From Bacillota bacterium (GTDB lineage Bacteria > Bacillota > Clostridia > Christensenellales > Aristaeellaceae), in assembly GCA_023436585.1 (NCBI GenBank), contig JAEZIN010000006.1, positions 186,001 to 250,000 on the forward strand: DNA of 64,000 bases. Direction: 5' to 3'. This document shows positions 1-8,515 of this stretch, one piece after another. Position numbers and translations under genes: made by a program. The notes beneath the pieces are model-generated. The model searched no databases, was not told the origin of the DNA, and saw only the letters and a program-made list of their open reading frames with translations. The stretch's first letter is position 1, and each line of letters opens with the position of its first letter.

Positions 1-1068
1 CTTGAAGCGCCCATCGGAAGAGCCGTGAATCAAATGGGCGGAAACCATCAGCAGGTTCTCAAACGCGCCTTGTTTGTACAATTCCAGGATACGCCTGGTG
101 CCCGTATAGCCGTAAGCGCGGATGGCCCGGTCCACTTCCTCATTTTCGCCGAAGGCTTGAATCCCCGGCGCCAAAACAACAAGCTCTCCGCCATCGGCCA
201 CGATCATCCGCGTGCGGTAAATGGCCTTGTTGCCTACCCAGGTGGTGCGGTATTCCTCCGCTTCAAGGTAAGCCACCACCTTTTTTGCAGGGCGTTCCAA
301 ATAATTGATGTTGAGCTCTTGGGACAGGGCAACCGCATGCTCAAAAGCATCCCGCTTGTCGCCGATATATAAACCGTGGAGGTTTACATCCTCACCGGAT
401 TTCTGGACGACCGTGAGGATATAGCATAAAGGCAGATCCTTCAAAAAGCTCTCTTGGGCATAGTCAAAGACCTTGCGTACAGGGGCATGATCATTGCCCA
501 GGGCTTTCTCCGCGCCGCAGACAGCTCCCAGCATGTGGGTCTTGTTGATCATCTGCCGGCCGCCGACCCCCACAAAAATGTTTTTGCTGTAGTTGGCCAT
601 GCCCGCCACCTCGTGGGGCACCACCTGGCCGACGGACAGGATCAGGTCATAGCCTCCCTCATACAGCCTTCTGTTGACCTCCACGCCGATGTCCGTTTCA
701 AACAGGCCGCCGGATACACGTCTCACGAATTCCGCCGGGACAGTGCCCAGCAACATTGTATCGGTGCGCCAGTTGTGAGTAAGAAACCGCTCCGGCGGGA
801 TCTCGCCGAACATGCGTCGTATTTCATCCGCCGTCATGGCAACATGGGTGCCTGTGGCGGGCAGGATATCTACTTGCGCGCGGCCGCACAGCTTAAAATA
901 GATTTCCCGCGTAACCAGCCCGGCCATGGAATAAAAGCGCGTGATGTCCGGGGGGATGATCAGTACTTTTTCAAGCGCCGTGTGCTGAGCAAGCAGCCGG
1001 TCAAGGCTTTCCAAGATTTCTTCCATAGAGATGGGCCGTTCTTTGCATGTGATGGCTATCGTATTCAC
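1..1068 (-). CDS. LarA-like nickel-dependent racemase family protein (DUF2088), C-terminus cut by window edge
   Basis: The reading frame stays open to base 1, so at least 356 residues are present and the C-terminus is missing. I place the start at a GTG (1066-1068) because AAAGGAG lies six bases upstream; no ATG is as well placed. Family features visible: an N-terminal IIPPDITR segment, a GTH motif in ILPATGTH, and a central PHE...K region (VVPHEVAGMANYSKN) matching the part of LarA that holds the nickel-pincer cofactor and catalytic His/Lys. Members interconvert 2-hydroxy acid or sugar-acid stereoisomers; the substrate cannot be told from this. No cofactor genes (larB, larC, larE) are in the window. 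It is transcribed divergently from the flavoprotein gene at 1295. Confidence 0.82.
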   Translation of the reverse strand, partial: MNTIAITCKERPISMEEILESLDRLLAQHTALEKVLIIPPDITRFYSMAGLVTREIYFKLCGRAQVDILPATGTHVAMTADEIRRMFGEIPPERFLTHNWRTDTMLLGTVPAEFVRRVSGGLFETDIGVEVNRRLYEGGYDLILSVGQVVPHEVAGMANYSKNIFVGVGGRQMINKTHMLGAVCGAEKALGNDHAPVRKVFDYAQESFLKDLPLCYILTVVQKSGEDVNLHGLYIGDKRDAFEHAVALSQELNINYLERPAKKVVAYLEAEEYRTTWVGNKAIYRTRMIVADGGELVVLAPGIQAFGENEEVDRAIRAYGYTGTRRILELYKQGAFENLLMVSAHLIHGSSDGRFK

Positions 1069-1113
1069 CGTATACTCCTTTGCGCATAACGCTTGCTTGG
1101 TGAGGCTGATTCC

Positions 1114-1119
1114 ATTATA
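1114..1119 (-). promoter_or_regulatory. Possible -10 element for the LarA-like gene
   Basis: TATAAT on the minus strand, about 46 bases upstream of the GTG start. The matching -35 is poor, the best being TTGGGA at a 15-base spacing, so this is only a candidate. Confidence 0.35.
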
Positions 1120-1294
1120 CACGAAACCGGGCCCTCCCAAGAAGAAAAATGCAAATTTGCATGCCGGTAAGGCAAGAATAGAATGGAAGGAAGGATGCCA
1201 CATCCTCCCTAAAGCAGGATTCGCCAAAATGGGATTGACAAGCATGGCGGATGCTGTTATTTTGATCAATAGAAACGCGAAGGAGGATACATCA

Positions 1295-2146
1295 TTGCTG
1301 GACATCGCCATTGTGGGCGGCGGGCCCGCCGGATGGTCTGCGGCCATTACGGCCAGAATGCGCAATCAGTCGGTTTGCGTGTTTTCCCCTGCGGAGGAAA
1401 GCACCTGGCTATATAAGGCGGACAAGGTGGATAACTATCCCGGCCTGCCGGGCATCAGCGGGAAAAAGATGCTGGACGCTTTTGAGCACCAGGCGCTGGA
1501 TATGGGCGCAGAGCTGCAAAGGGCTGTGGTACGCCAGATCATGGAAACCGGGGGCAGCTTTATGCTGCTGGCTGAGAACGAAGTCATCGAGGCCAAAACA
1601 ATCATTCTGGCCATGGGTGCCGCCCGCCCCAAGCCGCTGCCCGGGGAGACGGAATACCTTGGCCGCGGCGTCAGCTACTGCGGTACTTGCGACGGCATGT
1701 TTTACCGGGGCAAGAAGGTTGCCGTACTGTCCAGCGGGGAACAGGGCCTGCATGAGGCCAACTTCCTGGCCGATCTGGCGGAGGAGCTTATCTATTTCCC
1801 GCTGAAGAAGCACGACACCAAGGGCCTGGACGGCCGCGTGAAGGTACTTGGCGAAAAGCCCGTCCAAATCAAAGAGGCGGACGGCGGCCTATCGGTGGTT
1901 ACAGACAAGGGGCTGCACGGCGCGGCCGGCGTGTTTGTGTTCCGCCCCGCGGTGGCCATCGATCAGCTTCTGCCGGGGCTCAAAACAGAAGGCGCATTTA
2001 TCCCCGTGAACCGGTTTATGGAGACCAACCTGCCTGGCATTTATGCCGCCGGCGACTGTACAGGCCACCCGCTGCAGATTGCCAAGGCGGTGGGCGAGGG
2101 GAACATCGCGGCCATCCGTGCTTCGGAATTCAAACCGGCCCAATGA
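1295..2146 (+). CDS. Thioredoxin-reductase-like FAD flavoprotein with degenerate NADPH site
   Basis: A 283-residue protein starting at TTG 1295, chosen because AAGGAGG sits just upstream and translation then begins directly at the FAD-binding strand (GGGPAGWSAA, residues 8-17). The redox-active CGTC pair is at residues 129-132, as in thioredoxin reductases, and GIYAAGDC near the C-terminus contacts FAD. Where NADPH-dependent enzymes carry a second GxGxxA fingerprint followed by HRR, this protein has SSGEQGLHEA (about 146-155) and no arginine cluster. Known clostridial relatives with that loss are ferredoxin-dependent or of unknown electron donor. It is not beside a thioredoxin gene. In-frame upstream ATGs (1031, 1230) have no ribosome site and overlap the divergent gene. 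Confidence 0.8.
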   Translation: MLDIAIVGGGPAGWSAAITARMRNQSVCVFSPAEESTWLYKADKVDNYPGLPGISGKKMLDAFEHQALDMGAELQRAVVRQIMETGGSFMLLAENEVIEAKTIILAMGAARPKPLPGETEYLGRGVSYCGTCDGMFYRGKKVAVLSSGEQGLHEANFLADLAEELIYFPLKKHDTKGLDGRVKVLGEKPVQIKEADGGLSVVTDKGLHGAAGVFVFRPAVAIDQLLPGLKTEGAFIPVNRFMETNLPGIYAAGDCTGHPLQIAKAVGEGNIAAIRASEFKPAQ

Positions 2147-2255
2147 AAACTTTCCGGGGATGCTTTTTCATGCTTTGCGCGTTTGTTGAATAGGTATCAC
2201 TGTGTGGTGCCGGAACCCTTCCGCGTCGCGGGGCAAAAAGCCCAAGGAGGAGACT

Positions 2256-3020
2256 ATGAAAAAAGGGATCAGCTTTTTCGTTGCTTTGGTGCTGCTGCTT
2301 GGCTGCATTGCCATACCGGCGTCGGCGCAGCCACTTGCCGCCGCGCAGCCGCTGGCAGGGGAGGTATCCTATCCGGAAGGCAGCACGGTGGACAACGCCA
2401 GGTTCTTTCTCACCTATGCCTATCCTCAAATCACGCCTGAAACGGAAACGGACAGCAACATCAATACCTTTTACCAGGAGCTGGCGGATGAATTGATGAA
2501 GGAAACCGCGCCTGCGCTGTATGAACAGGTTAACAGCGCTGTAGACGCCGGCGTATCCGCCTACATGCATATCAACTACCAGGTGACGGCCAATACGGAT
2601 GACTTTTTCTCCGTTGTGCTGTCCCAGGAGGAATTCATGGGCGTTGCCGAAGCGCAGACCATAGCGGCCAACGTGTTCGCCAGGCAAGGGGATAACGCGG
2701 GCGGCCTTGTTACGCTCCCGACAGTGCTTAATATTGCGGATGGCGATGAGGCGGCCGCGACGAACCTTGTGGACACCGTCTACCGCCTGGTGTGGGATAT
2801 CATTGTGGAGCAGATGCAAACGGGGACCGTGGAGTATTTTGAGGAGCTGACAGAGGCAAACCTGTTTGAGGAATTTTATCCAGAAAGCGATTTCTACTTG
2901 GATGACCAGGGAAATATCGTCTTTTACGTTCAGCCCTCCACCATCGCCAGCGGTACCGTGGGCCTTTTGACTTTCCCGTTCTCCCCGGCGGAACTGATGA
3001 GCGAACTGCCCAAAAACTGA
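2256..3020 (+). CDS. Secreted DUF3298/DUF4163-type protein
   Basis: A 254-residue protein with a clear Sec signal peptide: MKKG, a hydrophobic stretch to about residue 20, then an ASA-Q cleavage site. AAGGAGG precedes the ATG at 2256 by five bases. The mature part reads like the RsiV-type DUF4163/DUF3298 pair: an early segment with paired aromatic residues, a helical DELMKE region and a C-terminal VFYVQPSTIASGTVG strand. In RsiV that fold binds lysozyme, but here there is no membrane anchor, anti-sigma domain or sigma gene alongside, so no such role should be assumed. It stands alone between the flavoprotein and a terminator. Confidence 0.65.
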   Translation: MKKGISFFVALVLLLGCIAIPASAQPLAAAQPLAGEVSYPEGSTVDNARFFLTYAYPQITPETETDSNINTFYQELADELMKETAPALYEQVNSAVDAGVSAYMHINYQVTANTDDFFSVVLSQEEFMGVAEAQTIAANVFARQGDNAGGLVTLPTVLNIADGDEAAATNLVDTVYRLVWDIIVEQMQTGTVEYFEELTEANLFEEFYPESDFYLDDQGNIVFYVQPSTIASGTVGLLTFPFSPAELMSELPKN

Positions 3021-3042
3021 CAGAAATCACTTTCCTCCATAA

Positions 3043-3079
3043 TAAGGCCGCAAACCCTGACGGGTCTGCGGCCTTTTAT
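3043..3079 (+). terminator. Rho-independent terminator after the DUF3298-type gene
   Basis: A GC-rich stem (AGGCCGCA...TGCGGCCT) with an inner ACCC/GGGT part and a short TGAC loop, followed by TTTTAT. It lies 23 bases beyond the stop codon. Confidence 0.85.
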
Positions 3080-3148
3080 ACATTATTCCGTGAATGGGGG
3101 AAAGCTGTAGCGATCACGGTATTGGTGGAGGATGAAAGAAGGTTGCCA

Positions 3149-3176
3149 TTGAAAGGACTATCCTTTGCGGTATACT
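3149..3176 (+). promoter_or_regulatory. Sigma-A-type promoter for the GH30 gene
   Basis: TTGAAA, 16-base spacer, TATACT. Transcription would begin near 3183, giving a leader of about 220 bases before the ATG at 3406. Confidence 0.6.
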
Positions 3177-3405
3177 GCGCAGGTGACAAATGCGCCGCAA
3201 TTTCTGACATCCTGTGCTATGCACGTGCACGGCGCAGGAATCACACGACTTTTGGTGGAACTATTTTGGCCATACAGCCTTGGGCCAGGATGATAATAAC
3301 AGAGGATGGTATGACCACGCGTCGTTCCGCCGGCTTGTGCACAACGGCCTGCGCTGGTGCGTACGCAAAAGCTGACGCGATGAATACATGCAAAAGGGGA
3401 CGCTT
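3177..3405 (+). other. Long untranslated leader upstream of the GH30 gene
   Basis: Together with 3080-3148 this is a gene-free stretch of over 300 bases. I see no convincing reading frame: the short frames here lack ribosome sites. I recognise no riboswitch motif or terminator. It may hold a binding site for a sugar-responsive regulator, but nothing specific is visible. Confidence 0.3.
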
Positions 3406-4752
3406 ATGAAACTGGAGCTTGCAAGCACGGTTTACCAAAAGGGCAAAACGAAAAGGGTGCTGAAGACGGCGGCGTTTGTGACAGATACCGGCGTGGAGAA
3501 CCATGCGGTCAATCTGTACCCCCATGTGCGCTATCAGGAGATCATGGGGTTTGGCGGCGCCATCACGGAAGCGGCCGGATATGTGTTTTCCAGGATGAGC
3601 GAAGAAAAACAGCGGGAGATACTGGACGCGTATTTTGGCCCCGAGGGCAGCCAATACACCATGGCGCGCGTGTCCATTGACAGCTGCGACTTTTCCCTGG
3701 GCAATTATTCCGCCGACACAGACCCTAAGGATGAAGCGCTTGAGACCTTCACTCTGAGCCGGGATGAGCAGTACGTGCTGCCCCTTTTGAAGCGTGCCCA
3801 GGAGACGGCGAATACGCGCCTCACCTTGATGCTTTCGCCCTGGAGCCCCCCCGCGTTCATGAAAAGCAACGGGCAGAAAAATGGCGGCGGATACCTGCTG
3901 CCGGAATACTATGGGCGCTGGGCCGAATACGTTTGCCGCTATATCAAGGAATACAAGGCCCGGGGCTGCAACGTTTCCATGGTCACCGTGCAGAATGAGC
4001 CCAAAGCTGTCCAGACATGGGATTCCTGTGTGTATACGGCGGAGGAGGAGAAGACCTTCCTGCGGGATTACCTGTATCCGGCCCTTGAAAAGAACGGCCT
4101 TTCCGATGTGGGCATCTATATCTGGGACCACAACAAGGAGCGGGTATACGAGCGCGCCAGGGACATCATCGACGATAAGACGGATAAAATGGTCAAGGGC
4201 GTTGCCTTCCACTGGTACAGCGGCGAGCATTTTGACGCGGTGCGCCTTGTGGCCGAGCAGTACCCGGACAAGAAGCTGGTGTTCACCGAAGGATGCGTGG
4301 AATACAGCCATTTTGGCGCGGGCGACCAGTTGCAGCACGCCAGGATGTATGCCCACGACATCATTGGCAACCTGAACGCCGGCATGCACGGCTATCTGGA
4401 CTGGAATATCCTTCTGGATGAAAAGGGCGGCCCCAACCATGTGGGCAACTACTGCGACGCGCCGGTGATGTGCGACCTTACGCAGGATACGCTGGAGAAA
4501 AAGCTCAGCTATGAGTACATCGGCCATTTCAGCCGCTATATCAAGCCCGGGGCCAGGCGCATCGCGTCCTCCGCCTATACGGAGAAAATGGATACCGTGT
4601 CCTTTGCCAACCCCGACGGCACGCTGGCTTGTGTATTCCTCAACAAAACCAACAAGGCGCTGCCGGTGGTCATTAGGCTGAACGGGGAAACGGCCTCCTT
4701 TACGCTGGCGGCCAATGCCATTGCGACGGGAATTATTGAAGGGGCCAAGTAG
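3406..4752 (+). CDS. Glycoside hydrolase family 30 beta-glycosidase (glucosylceramidase-like)
   Basis: A 448-residue protein lacking a signal peptide, so probably cytoplasmic. The start at 3406 is preferred over ATG 3388 because AAAAGGGG precedes it. The catalytic acid/base is in VTVQNEP (Glu198) and the nucleophile in VFTEGC (Glu295), the usual spacing for a clan GH-A barrel. GFGGAITEAA (48-57), SPWSPPAFMK (144-153) and LDWNILLD are GH30 signatures, and the C-terminal 80 residues form the expected beta-sandwich. Likely activity is release of beta-linked glucose or a related sugar from imported glycosides; the exact substrate is not determinable. It is a single-gene unit. Confidence 0.9.
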   Translation: MKLELASTVYQKGKTKRVLKTAAFVTDTGVENHAVNLYPHVRYQEIMGFGGAITEAAGYVFSRMSEEKQREILDAYFGPEGSQYTMARVSIDSCDFSLGNYSADTDPKDEALETFTLSRDEQYVLPLLKRAQETANTRLTLMLSPWSPPAFMKSNGQKNGGGYLLPEYYGRWAEYVCRYIKEYKARGCNVSMVTVQNEPKAVQTWDSCVYTAEEEKTFLRDYLYPALEKNGLSDVGIYIWDHNKERVYERARDIIDDKTDKMVKGVAFHWYSGEHFDAVRLVAEQYPDKKLVFTEGCVEYSHFGAGDQLQHARMYAHDIIGNLNAGMHGYLDWNILLDEKGGPNHVGNYCDAPVMCDLTQDTLEKKLSYEYIGHFSRYIKPGARRIASSAYTEKMDTVSFANPDGTLACVFLNKTNKALPVVIRLNGETASFTLAANAIATGIIEGAK

Positions 4753-4825
4753 GATGGTTTATGCTATTTGAAAGCGTAAATGCACCGATGAACGCCAGCG
4801 CATGAAAGTAACATTCTCCGCTAAA

Positions 4826-4905
4826 TGTCATCCTGAGGAACGCAGTGGCGAAGGATCTTAATGTTGCATGCAAAAGCAAGATCCTTCGCTTCGCTCAGGA
4901 TGACA
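4826..4905. repeat. Interspersed inverted-repeat element (TGTCATCCTGAG type)
   Basis: Two arms, TGTCATCCTGAG... at the left and ...CTCAGGATGACA at the right, pair over about 30 bases, including AAGGATCTT/AAGATCCTT, with a short loop near 4862-4880. Its position between two unrelated convergent genes and its similarity to hairpin repeats common in clostridial genomes suggest a non-autonomous repeat rather than a terminator. No open reading frame is present. Confidence 0.6.
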
Positions 4906-4973
4906 GCCTGCGTGGTTGCATTTGCTCTCGGAGTACTTGTGTGTTAACATTAAGGGTATGAAGCCAACAGAAA

Positions 4974-5000
4974 ACCCATGCCTTATGAAGGGGCATGGGT
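4974..5000 (-). terminator. Terminator of the alcohol dehydrogenase gene
   Basis: ACCCATGCC/GGCATGGGT stem with a short loop. On the minus strand it is followed by TTTTCT, so it mainly serves the dehydrogenase, whose stop is 26 bases away. It may also stop the convergent GH30 transcript. Confidence 0.7.
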
Positions 5001-5025
5001 CTTTGCTTTGTAAGGGATAGAAGGG

Positions 5026-6054
5026 CTATTTACCTTCCGCGCCCATGGCGATAAGCACCTTGCCGCCTTGGCGGCAGGCAGGCTCCTCAAACACCCGCAA
5101 TATATCATCAAGCGGCAGCGTCAAACTGATGATGTCCCGGACGTTGATCTTCTCCTGCGCCAATAGGTCAATGGCCCTGGTAAAGGTATAGGGGTTGATG
5201 AAGGAAGCGGTGATGTGAAGCTCCCTGGCGAACACATCATATGGCTTGATGTTAAGCTCGGCACCCGGCGGTGTGAGGCCGAAAAACATGACCGTGGCGC
5301 CGCGACCTGCCAGACTGACTGCCTGGGTCATGGTCTTCACGCTGCCCACGCACTCAATCACGCAATCCACATTGGGATAGCCGGTCAGTATGGAGGCTGG
5401 GTCCTCCTGAACGGGGTCCACGGCTCTATCCGCACCCAGCTTCAGCGCCAGCTCCCGCTTTTGTGCCGTGGGCTCAGATACGATGATATGGGCCGCACCT
5501 TGCAGCATCGCAAGCTGCAGCATGATCAGCCCGATGGGGCCGGCGCCTATCACCAGCACTGTCTGGCCCGCGCGTATATTACACAAGTCTATGCCGTGCA
5601 CGCAGCAGGAGACGGTTTCCGATAAGGCGGCATGCCGAAGCGGCATATGATCCGGGATTTTATACACTTGTTTTTCCGGCACGGTAAGGTACTCCGCAAA
5701 TCCGCCCCGGGCTGTGGTGCCGTAACCGGTCATGTGGGTGCAGAAATGGCCCATGGCGTTGCGGCAGTAAAAGCATTGCCCGCACATTTCATTGGGGTCC
5801 ACTGCCACCCGGTCACCGGCTTTTACCAGCGTAACCTGTGTGCCTGTTTCGGTCACTACGCCCGACATTTCGTGGCCAAGGATATTGGGCGGTGTCACCG
5901 GCGCGGCGCCGGGATCGCCTTCATAGATATGGATATCCGTGCCGCATACGCCGCAATAAGCCACGGCGATGCGCACATCGTGGGGCCCAAGGGCCAATTC
6001 CTGCACATCCTGTACCCTGATGTCATGCTTTCCGTAAAAAACAGCGGCCTTCAT
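5026..6054 (-). CDS. Zinc-dependent medium-chain alcohol/polyol dehydrogenase
   Basis: A 342-residue MDR-family oxidoreductase. Catalytic zinc ligands are Cys37 (in CGVCGTD) and His61-Glu62 (GHE). Structural zinc is held by Cys91, 94, 97 and 105 (CGQCFYC...HFC). The nucleotide-binding GAGPIG is at 170-175, followed by an acidic residue (VSEP) that favours NAD over NADP. The nearest families are sorbitol, threonine and butanediol dehydrogenases; I cannot choose among them. GGAGGAATATGC precedes the start. It lies 66 bases downstream of nrdR on the same strand, so co-transcription is possible but probably incidental. Confidence 0.88.
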   Translation of the reverse strand: MKAAVFYGKHDIRVQDVQELALGPHDVRIAVAYCGVCGTDIHIYEGDPGAAPVTPPNILGHEMSGVVTETGTQVTLVKAGDRVAVDPNEMCGQCFYCRNAMGHFCTHMTGYGTTARGGFAEYLTVPEKQVYKIPDHMPLRHAALSETVSCCVHGIDLCNIRAGQTVLVIGAGPIGLIMLQLAMLQGAAHIIVSEPTAQKRELALKLGADRAVDPVQEDPASILTGYPNVDCVIECVGSVKTMTQAVSLAGRGATVMFFGLTPPGAELNIKPYDVFARELHITASFINPYTFTRAIDLLAQEKINVRDIISLTLPLDDILRVFEEPACRQGGKVLIAMGAEGK

Positions 6055-6120
6055 GCATATTCCTCCACATTAATAAAAGGCCATTGCCCATGGTTTGGGG
6101 CAACAGCCTTTATGATTCCA

Positions 6121-6597
6121 TCAATTTTCTTCCTTGCGGAGCTGGCTTTCGCCCAATAGCTTGGTAAGCTCTTCCATAAAGCTGGAGATGTCGGTAAACT
6201 GGCGGTAAACGGAGGCGAAGCGTACGTAAGCTACTTCGTCCAGCTTTTTCAGTTCGGCCATCACCATTTCCCCAATTTGGCGGGTGGTGACTTCCGCCTC
6301 CATGGTGTTGTACACGCTTTGCTCGATGCGCGTGACAATGCCGTCGATCTCGGCCAGGGATATAGGACGCTTTTCGCAGGCATGCACAATACCGTTCCGT
6401 ATTTTCTGGCTGTCGAAAGGCTCCCTGCGCTTGTCTTTTTTCACAACCAGCAGGGGAACCAGCTCGATTTTTTCATACGTTGTAAAACGCCGTCCGCATT
6501 GCATGCATTCACGGCGGCGCCGTATGCTGTTGCCTTCCTCCGTGGGGCGGGAATCAATCACCTTGCTGTCCGGGCAACTGCAATACTGGCATCTCAT
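6121..6597 (-). CDS. nrdR: Transcriptional repressor NrdR
   Basis: A 158-residue protein of standard family length. The N-terminal zinc ribbon (MRCQYCSCPDSKVIDSRP, with CMQCGRRF around residues 31-37) binds the NrdR box. The ATP-cone domain from about residue 49 (VVKKDKRREPFD) senses dATP/ATP. It represses ribonucleotide reductase genes when dATP is high. No full nrd operon lies in the window, though an NrdD-terminus-like protein is encoded at 10786. AAGGATGAG precedes the ATG. Confidence 0.97.
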   Translation of the reverse strand: MRCQYCSCPDSKVIDSRPTEEGNSIRRRRECMQCGRRFTTYEKIELVPLLVVKKDKRREPFDSQKIRNGIVHACEKRPISLAEIDGIVTRIEQSVYNTMEAEVTTRQIGEMVMAELKKLDEVAYVRFASVYRQFTDISSFMEELTKLLGESQLRKEEN

Positions 6598-6715
6598 GCA
6601 ATCTCATCCTTTGGGACGGGGATCCGTCACATGTATTTGTTTAACTTATTATATCCCAATCCTGGATGGACGTAAAGGGAAACATTGTATGTGGCATGAA
6701 GGAATAGTATGCGGC

Positions 6716-6961
6716 TCACAGATCCTCTATGTTGACCAAAATCACATCGTCGCCAATTTTGCAGATCCTGTTCCAGGGAATGACGATACCGCACTTTTCG
6801 CCCCTCAGCATCGAAAGCATGTTGAATTCCCCGGGAACGACAATGGCAGTAACCGTGCCATCCTTTTCACAAAATTCGATATCCATCACCTTGCCCAGGC
6901 GGCGGCCGTCGCAGGTGTTTACCACGTCCTTGGTGCGCAATTCCGACAGGCTCACGGGCAT
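6716..6961 (-). CDS. YlmC/YmxH-family PRC-barrel sporulation protein
   Basis: An 81-residue protein covering one PRC-barrel domain: SLSELRTKDVVNTCDGRRLGKVMDIE, a hydrophobic VTAIVVPG strand, and IPWNRICKIGDDVILV at the end. This matches the YlmC/YmxH family, small proteins widespread in spore formers and often under sporulation control, with no defined activity. GGGGAGG lies just upstream of the ATG, and the next minus-strand gene is nrdR. Confidence 0.85.
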   Translation of the reverse strand: MPVSLSELRTKDVVNTCDGRRLGKVMDIEFCEKDGTVTAIVVPGEFNMLSMLRGEKCGIVIPWNRICKIGDDVILVNIEDL

Positions 6962-7069
6962 GCACCTCCCCTTCTTACATGTATGCCGCAGGCAGGGGAA
7001 AGTTGCGGGGAGAATGGGCCGCTTAAAAGCAGTTTAGTAGCGCAGGAAGCGGTTTTTGAACCATATCGG

Positions 7070-7097
7070 TTGTAAGGTAATGGAAACGTGATAGAAT
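7070..7097 (+). promoter_or_regulatory. Probable sigma-A promoter for the zinc-ribbon gene
   Basis: TTGTAA, 16-base spacer, TAGAAT; about 34 bases before the start codon. Confidence 0.45.
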
Positions 7098-7130
7098 GGA
7101 AACGCAGATAGGAGCGGGAGGATGAGGAGT

Positions 7131-7580
7131 ATGAAAGTATGCCCCAAATGCCAAACGGGAAACAGCGATGAAATGGTATTGTGCCGGGATTGCGGTGCAT
7201 TCCTTGGTGCAGTGCTCGCGCAAGAGGGGGATACATTGTTCAAAAAAGAGATGGGTGAGTATGAACGCAAGCAAAGGAGAAACAAGAATCTGGCGCTTTT
7301 GGGAGTGTTTCTGGCTGGCGCTTTGAATGTGCTCTTTCTCATTGTTTCCATCGTCCGTGGAACATTTCTTTTTCCGGAGATACTTATTTTGTTCACACCG
7401 GTCGTGGGGTATTTTGCGGTATTCCGCTCCGAAGCATTATTCAAATTCAGTCATTTTAACGATTTCTATAATATTGACGACATAAGGCCGACCGATTGGT
7501 ATTACTTTAAAAATATGATCGGAGGCATTCTGATGATTGTGATGGGCACCGTTATGATGGGCTTTATCGCGCTGCATTGA
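7131..7580 (+). CDS. Zinc-ribbon integral membrane protein of unknown function
   Basis: A 149-residue protein. Two CxxC pairs at the N-terminus (VCPKCQTGN and LCRDCGAF) form a zinc ribbon. They are followed by a basic amphipathic stretch, two close hydrophobic segments (about 55-95) and a third at the C-terminus. I start it at 7131 because GGGAGG is nine bases upstream; ATG 7122 has the ribosome site almost touching it. Similar zinc-ribbon membrane proteins are common in Clostridia with no known role. It interrupts the minus-strand run between ylmC-like and sigG, which argues that those two are separate units. Confidence 0.7.
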   Translation: MKVCPKCQTGNSDEMVLCRDCGAFLGAVLAQEGDTLFKKEMGEYERKQRRNKNLALLGVFLAGALNVLFLIVSIVRGTFLFPEILILFTPVVGYFAVFRSEALFKFSHFNDFYNIDDIRPTDWYYFKNMIGGILMIVMGTVMMGFIALH

Positions 7581-7619
7581 ATGCTTGCTAGCCTATGAAA
7601 TATCTTTACTTAACCTAAA

Positions 7620-7646
7620 AGAAAATGGGCGCCGGTTTCGACGCCC
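7620..7646 (-). terminator. Terminator of the spoIIGA-sigE-sigG operon
   Basis: Stem GGGCG/CGCCC, with CGGTTTCGA forming the loop. On the minus strand it is followed by ATTTTCTTTT, ten bases beyond the sigG stop codon. Confidence 0.7.
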
Positions 7647-7655
7647 TTTCATGCA

Positions 7656-8444
7656 TCACATCTGCTGCACCTGCACATGCTTTCGCATGTGGAGCAGTGC
7701 ATTTTTTTCGAGCCTTGACACCTGAGCCTGGCTGATGCCGATTTCGTTGGCCACTTCCATCTGCGTGCGGCCCTCGAAAAACCGGAGCCGCAAAATACGC
7801 TTTTCCCGGTCGTTGAGGCGGCGCATGGCCTCCTTGATGGTGATTTCCTCCAGCCAGGCTTCGTCCACGTGCTTGTCGTCCTTCACCTGGTCCATGATAT
7901 AGATAGCGTCACCGCCGTCGTTGTATACAGGCTCAAACAGCGAAACGGGGTCCTGAATGGCCTCCAGCGCGAACACCACATCCTCTCTTGGGATGTGCAG
8001 CTCGGCGGCCAGCTCGGTGACGGTGGGTTCCCGGTTCAGGGAGCTGGCCAGGCGGTCACGGGCCTGCAGCGCCTTGTAGGCGATGTCGCGCAGCGACCTG
8101 GAGACACGGATGGCGTTGTTGTCCCGAAGATAGCGCCTGATTTCGCCAATAATCATGGGCACCGCATACGTGGAAAACCTGACGTTTTGCGTCACATCAA
8201 AGTTGTCCAGGGCCTTTATAAGCCCGATGCAGCCTACCTGGAACAGATCGTCCACATTTTCGCCCCGGTTGGTAAAGCGTTGGATCACGCTTAAGACCAG
8301 GCGCAGGTTTCCTCTTATGAACTCTTCCCGTGCGGACTGGTCACCGCTGTGGACCAGGGGGAAAAGCTGACGCATGCGTTCATTGTTCAAAACGGGTAAA
8401 GAGGATGTGTCTACGCCGCAGATTTCTACCTTTCCTGTTGCCAT
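7656..8444 (-). CDS. sigG: Sporulation sigma factor SigG
   Basis: A 262-residue sigma-70 family protein. The N-terminus KVEICGVDTSSLPVLNN is characteristic of sigma-G and marks the region bound by anti-sigma factors. Region 2 (NVDDLFQVGCIGLIKALDNFD), region 3 and the region 4 helix-turn-helix (TQMEVANEIGISQAQVSRLEK) are complete. It directs late forespore transcription, including spoVA and coat/germination genes. ATG 8444 is chosen because GGAGG lies eight bases upstream; an in-frame GTG at 8459 overlaps that site. It is 71 bases downstream of sigE, the usual clostridial order. Confidence 0.96.
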   Translation of the reverse strand: MATGKVEICGVDTSSLPVLNNERMRQLFPLVHSGDQSAREEFIRGNLRLVLSVIQRFTNRGENVDDLFQVGCIGLIKALDNFDVTQNVRFSTYAVPMIIGEIRRYLRDNNAIRVSRSLRDIAYKALQARDRLASSLNREPTVTELAAELHIPREDVVFALEAIQDPVSLFEPVYNDGGDAIYIMDQVKDDKHVDEAWLEEITIKEAMRRLNDREKRILRLRFFEGRTQMEVANEIGISQAQVSRLEKNALLHMRKHVQVQQM

Positions 8445-8515
8445 ACCGCATTCCTCCACGATTCCGGATGAATGCAGTATGACCCCATGAGGGGGGTTTT
8501 ATGCCGTGCGACAAA

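Noticed and set aside
1031..1294. Longer start for the thioredoxin-reductase-like gene
   Set aside because: No ribosome site, overlaps the divergent LarA-like gene, and adds residues with no family counterpart.
3122..3409. Small plus-strand frame upstream of the GH30 gene
   Set aside because: No ribosome site; it covers the predicted promoter and has no recognisable product.
3241..4527. A 428-codon minus-strand frame
   Set aside because: Antisense to the GH30 gene, which has both catalytic glutamates.
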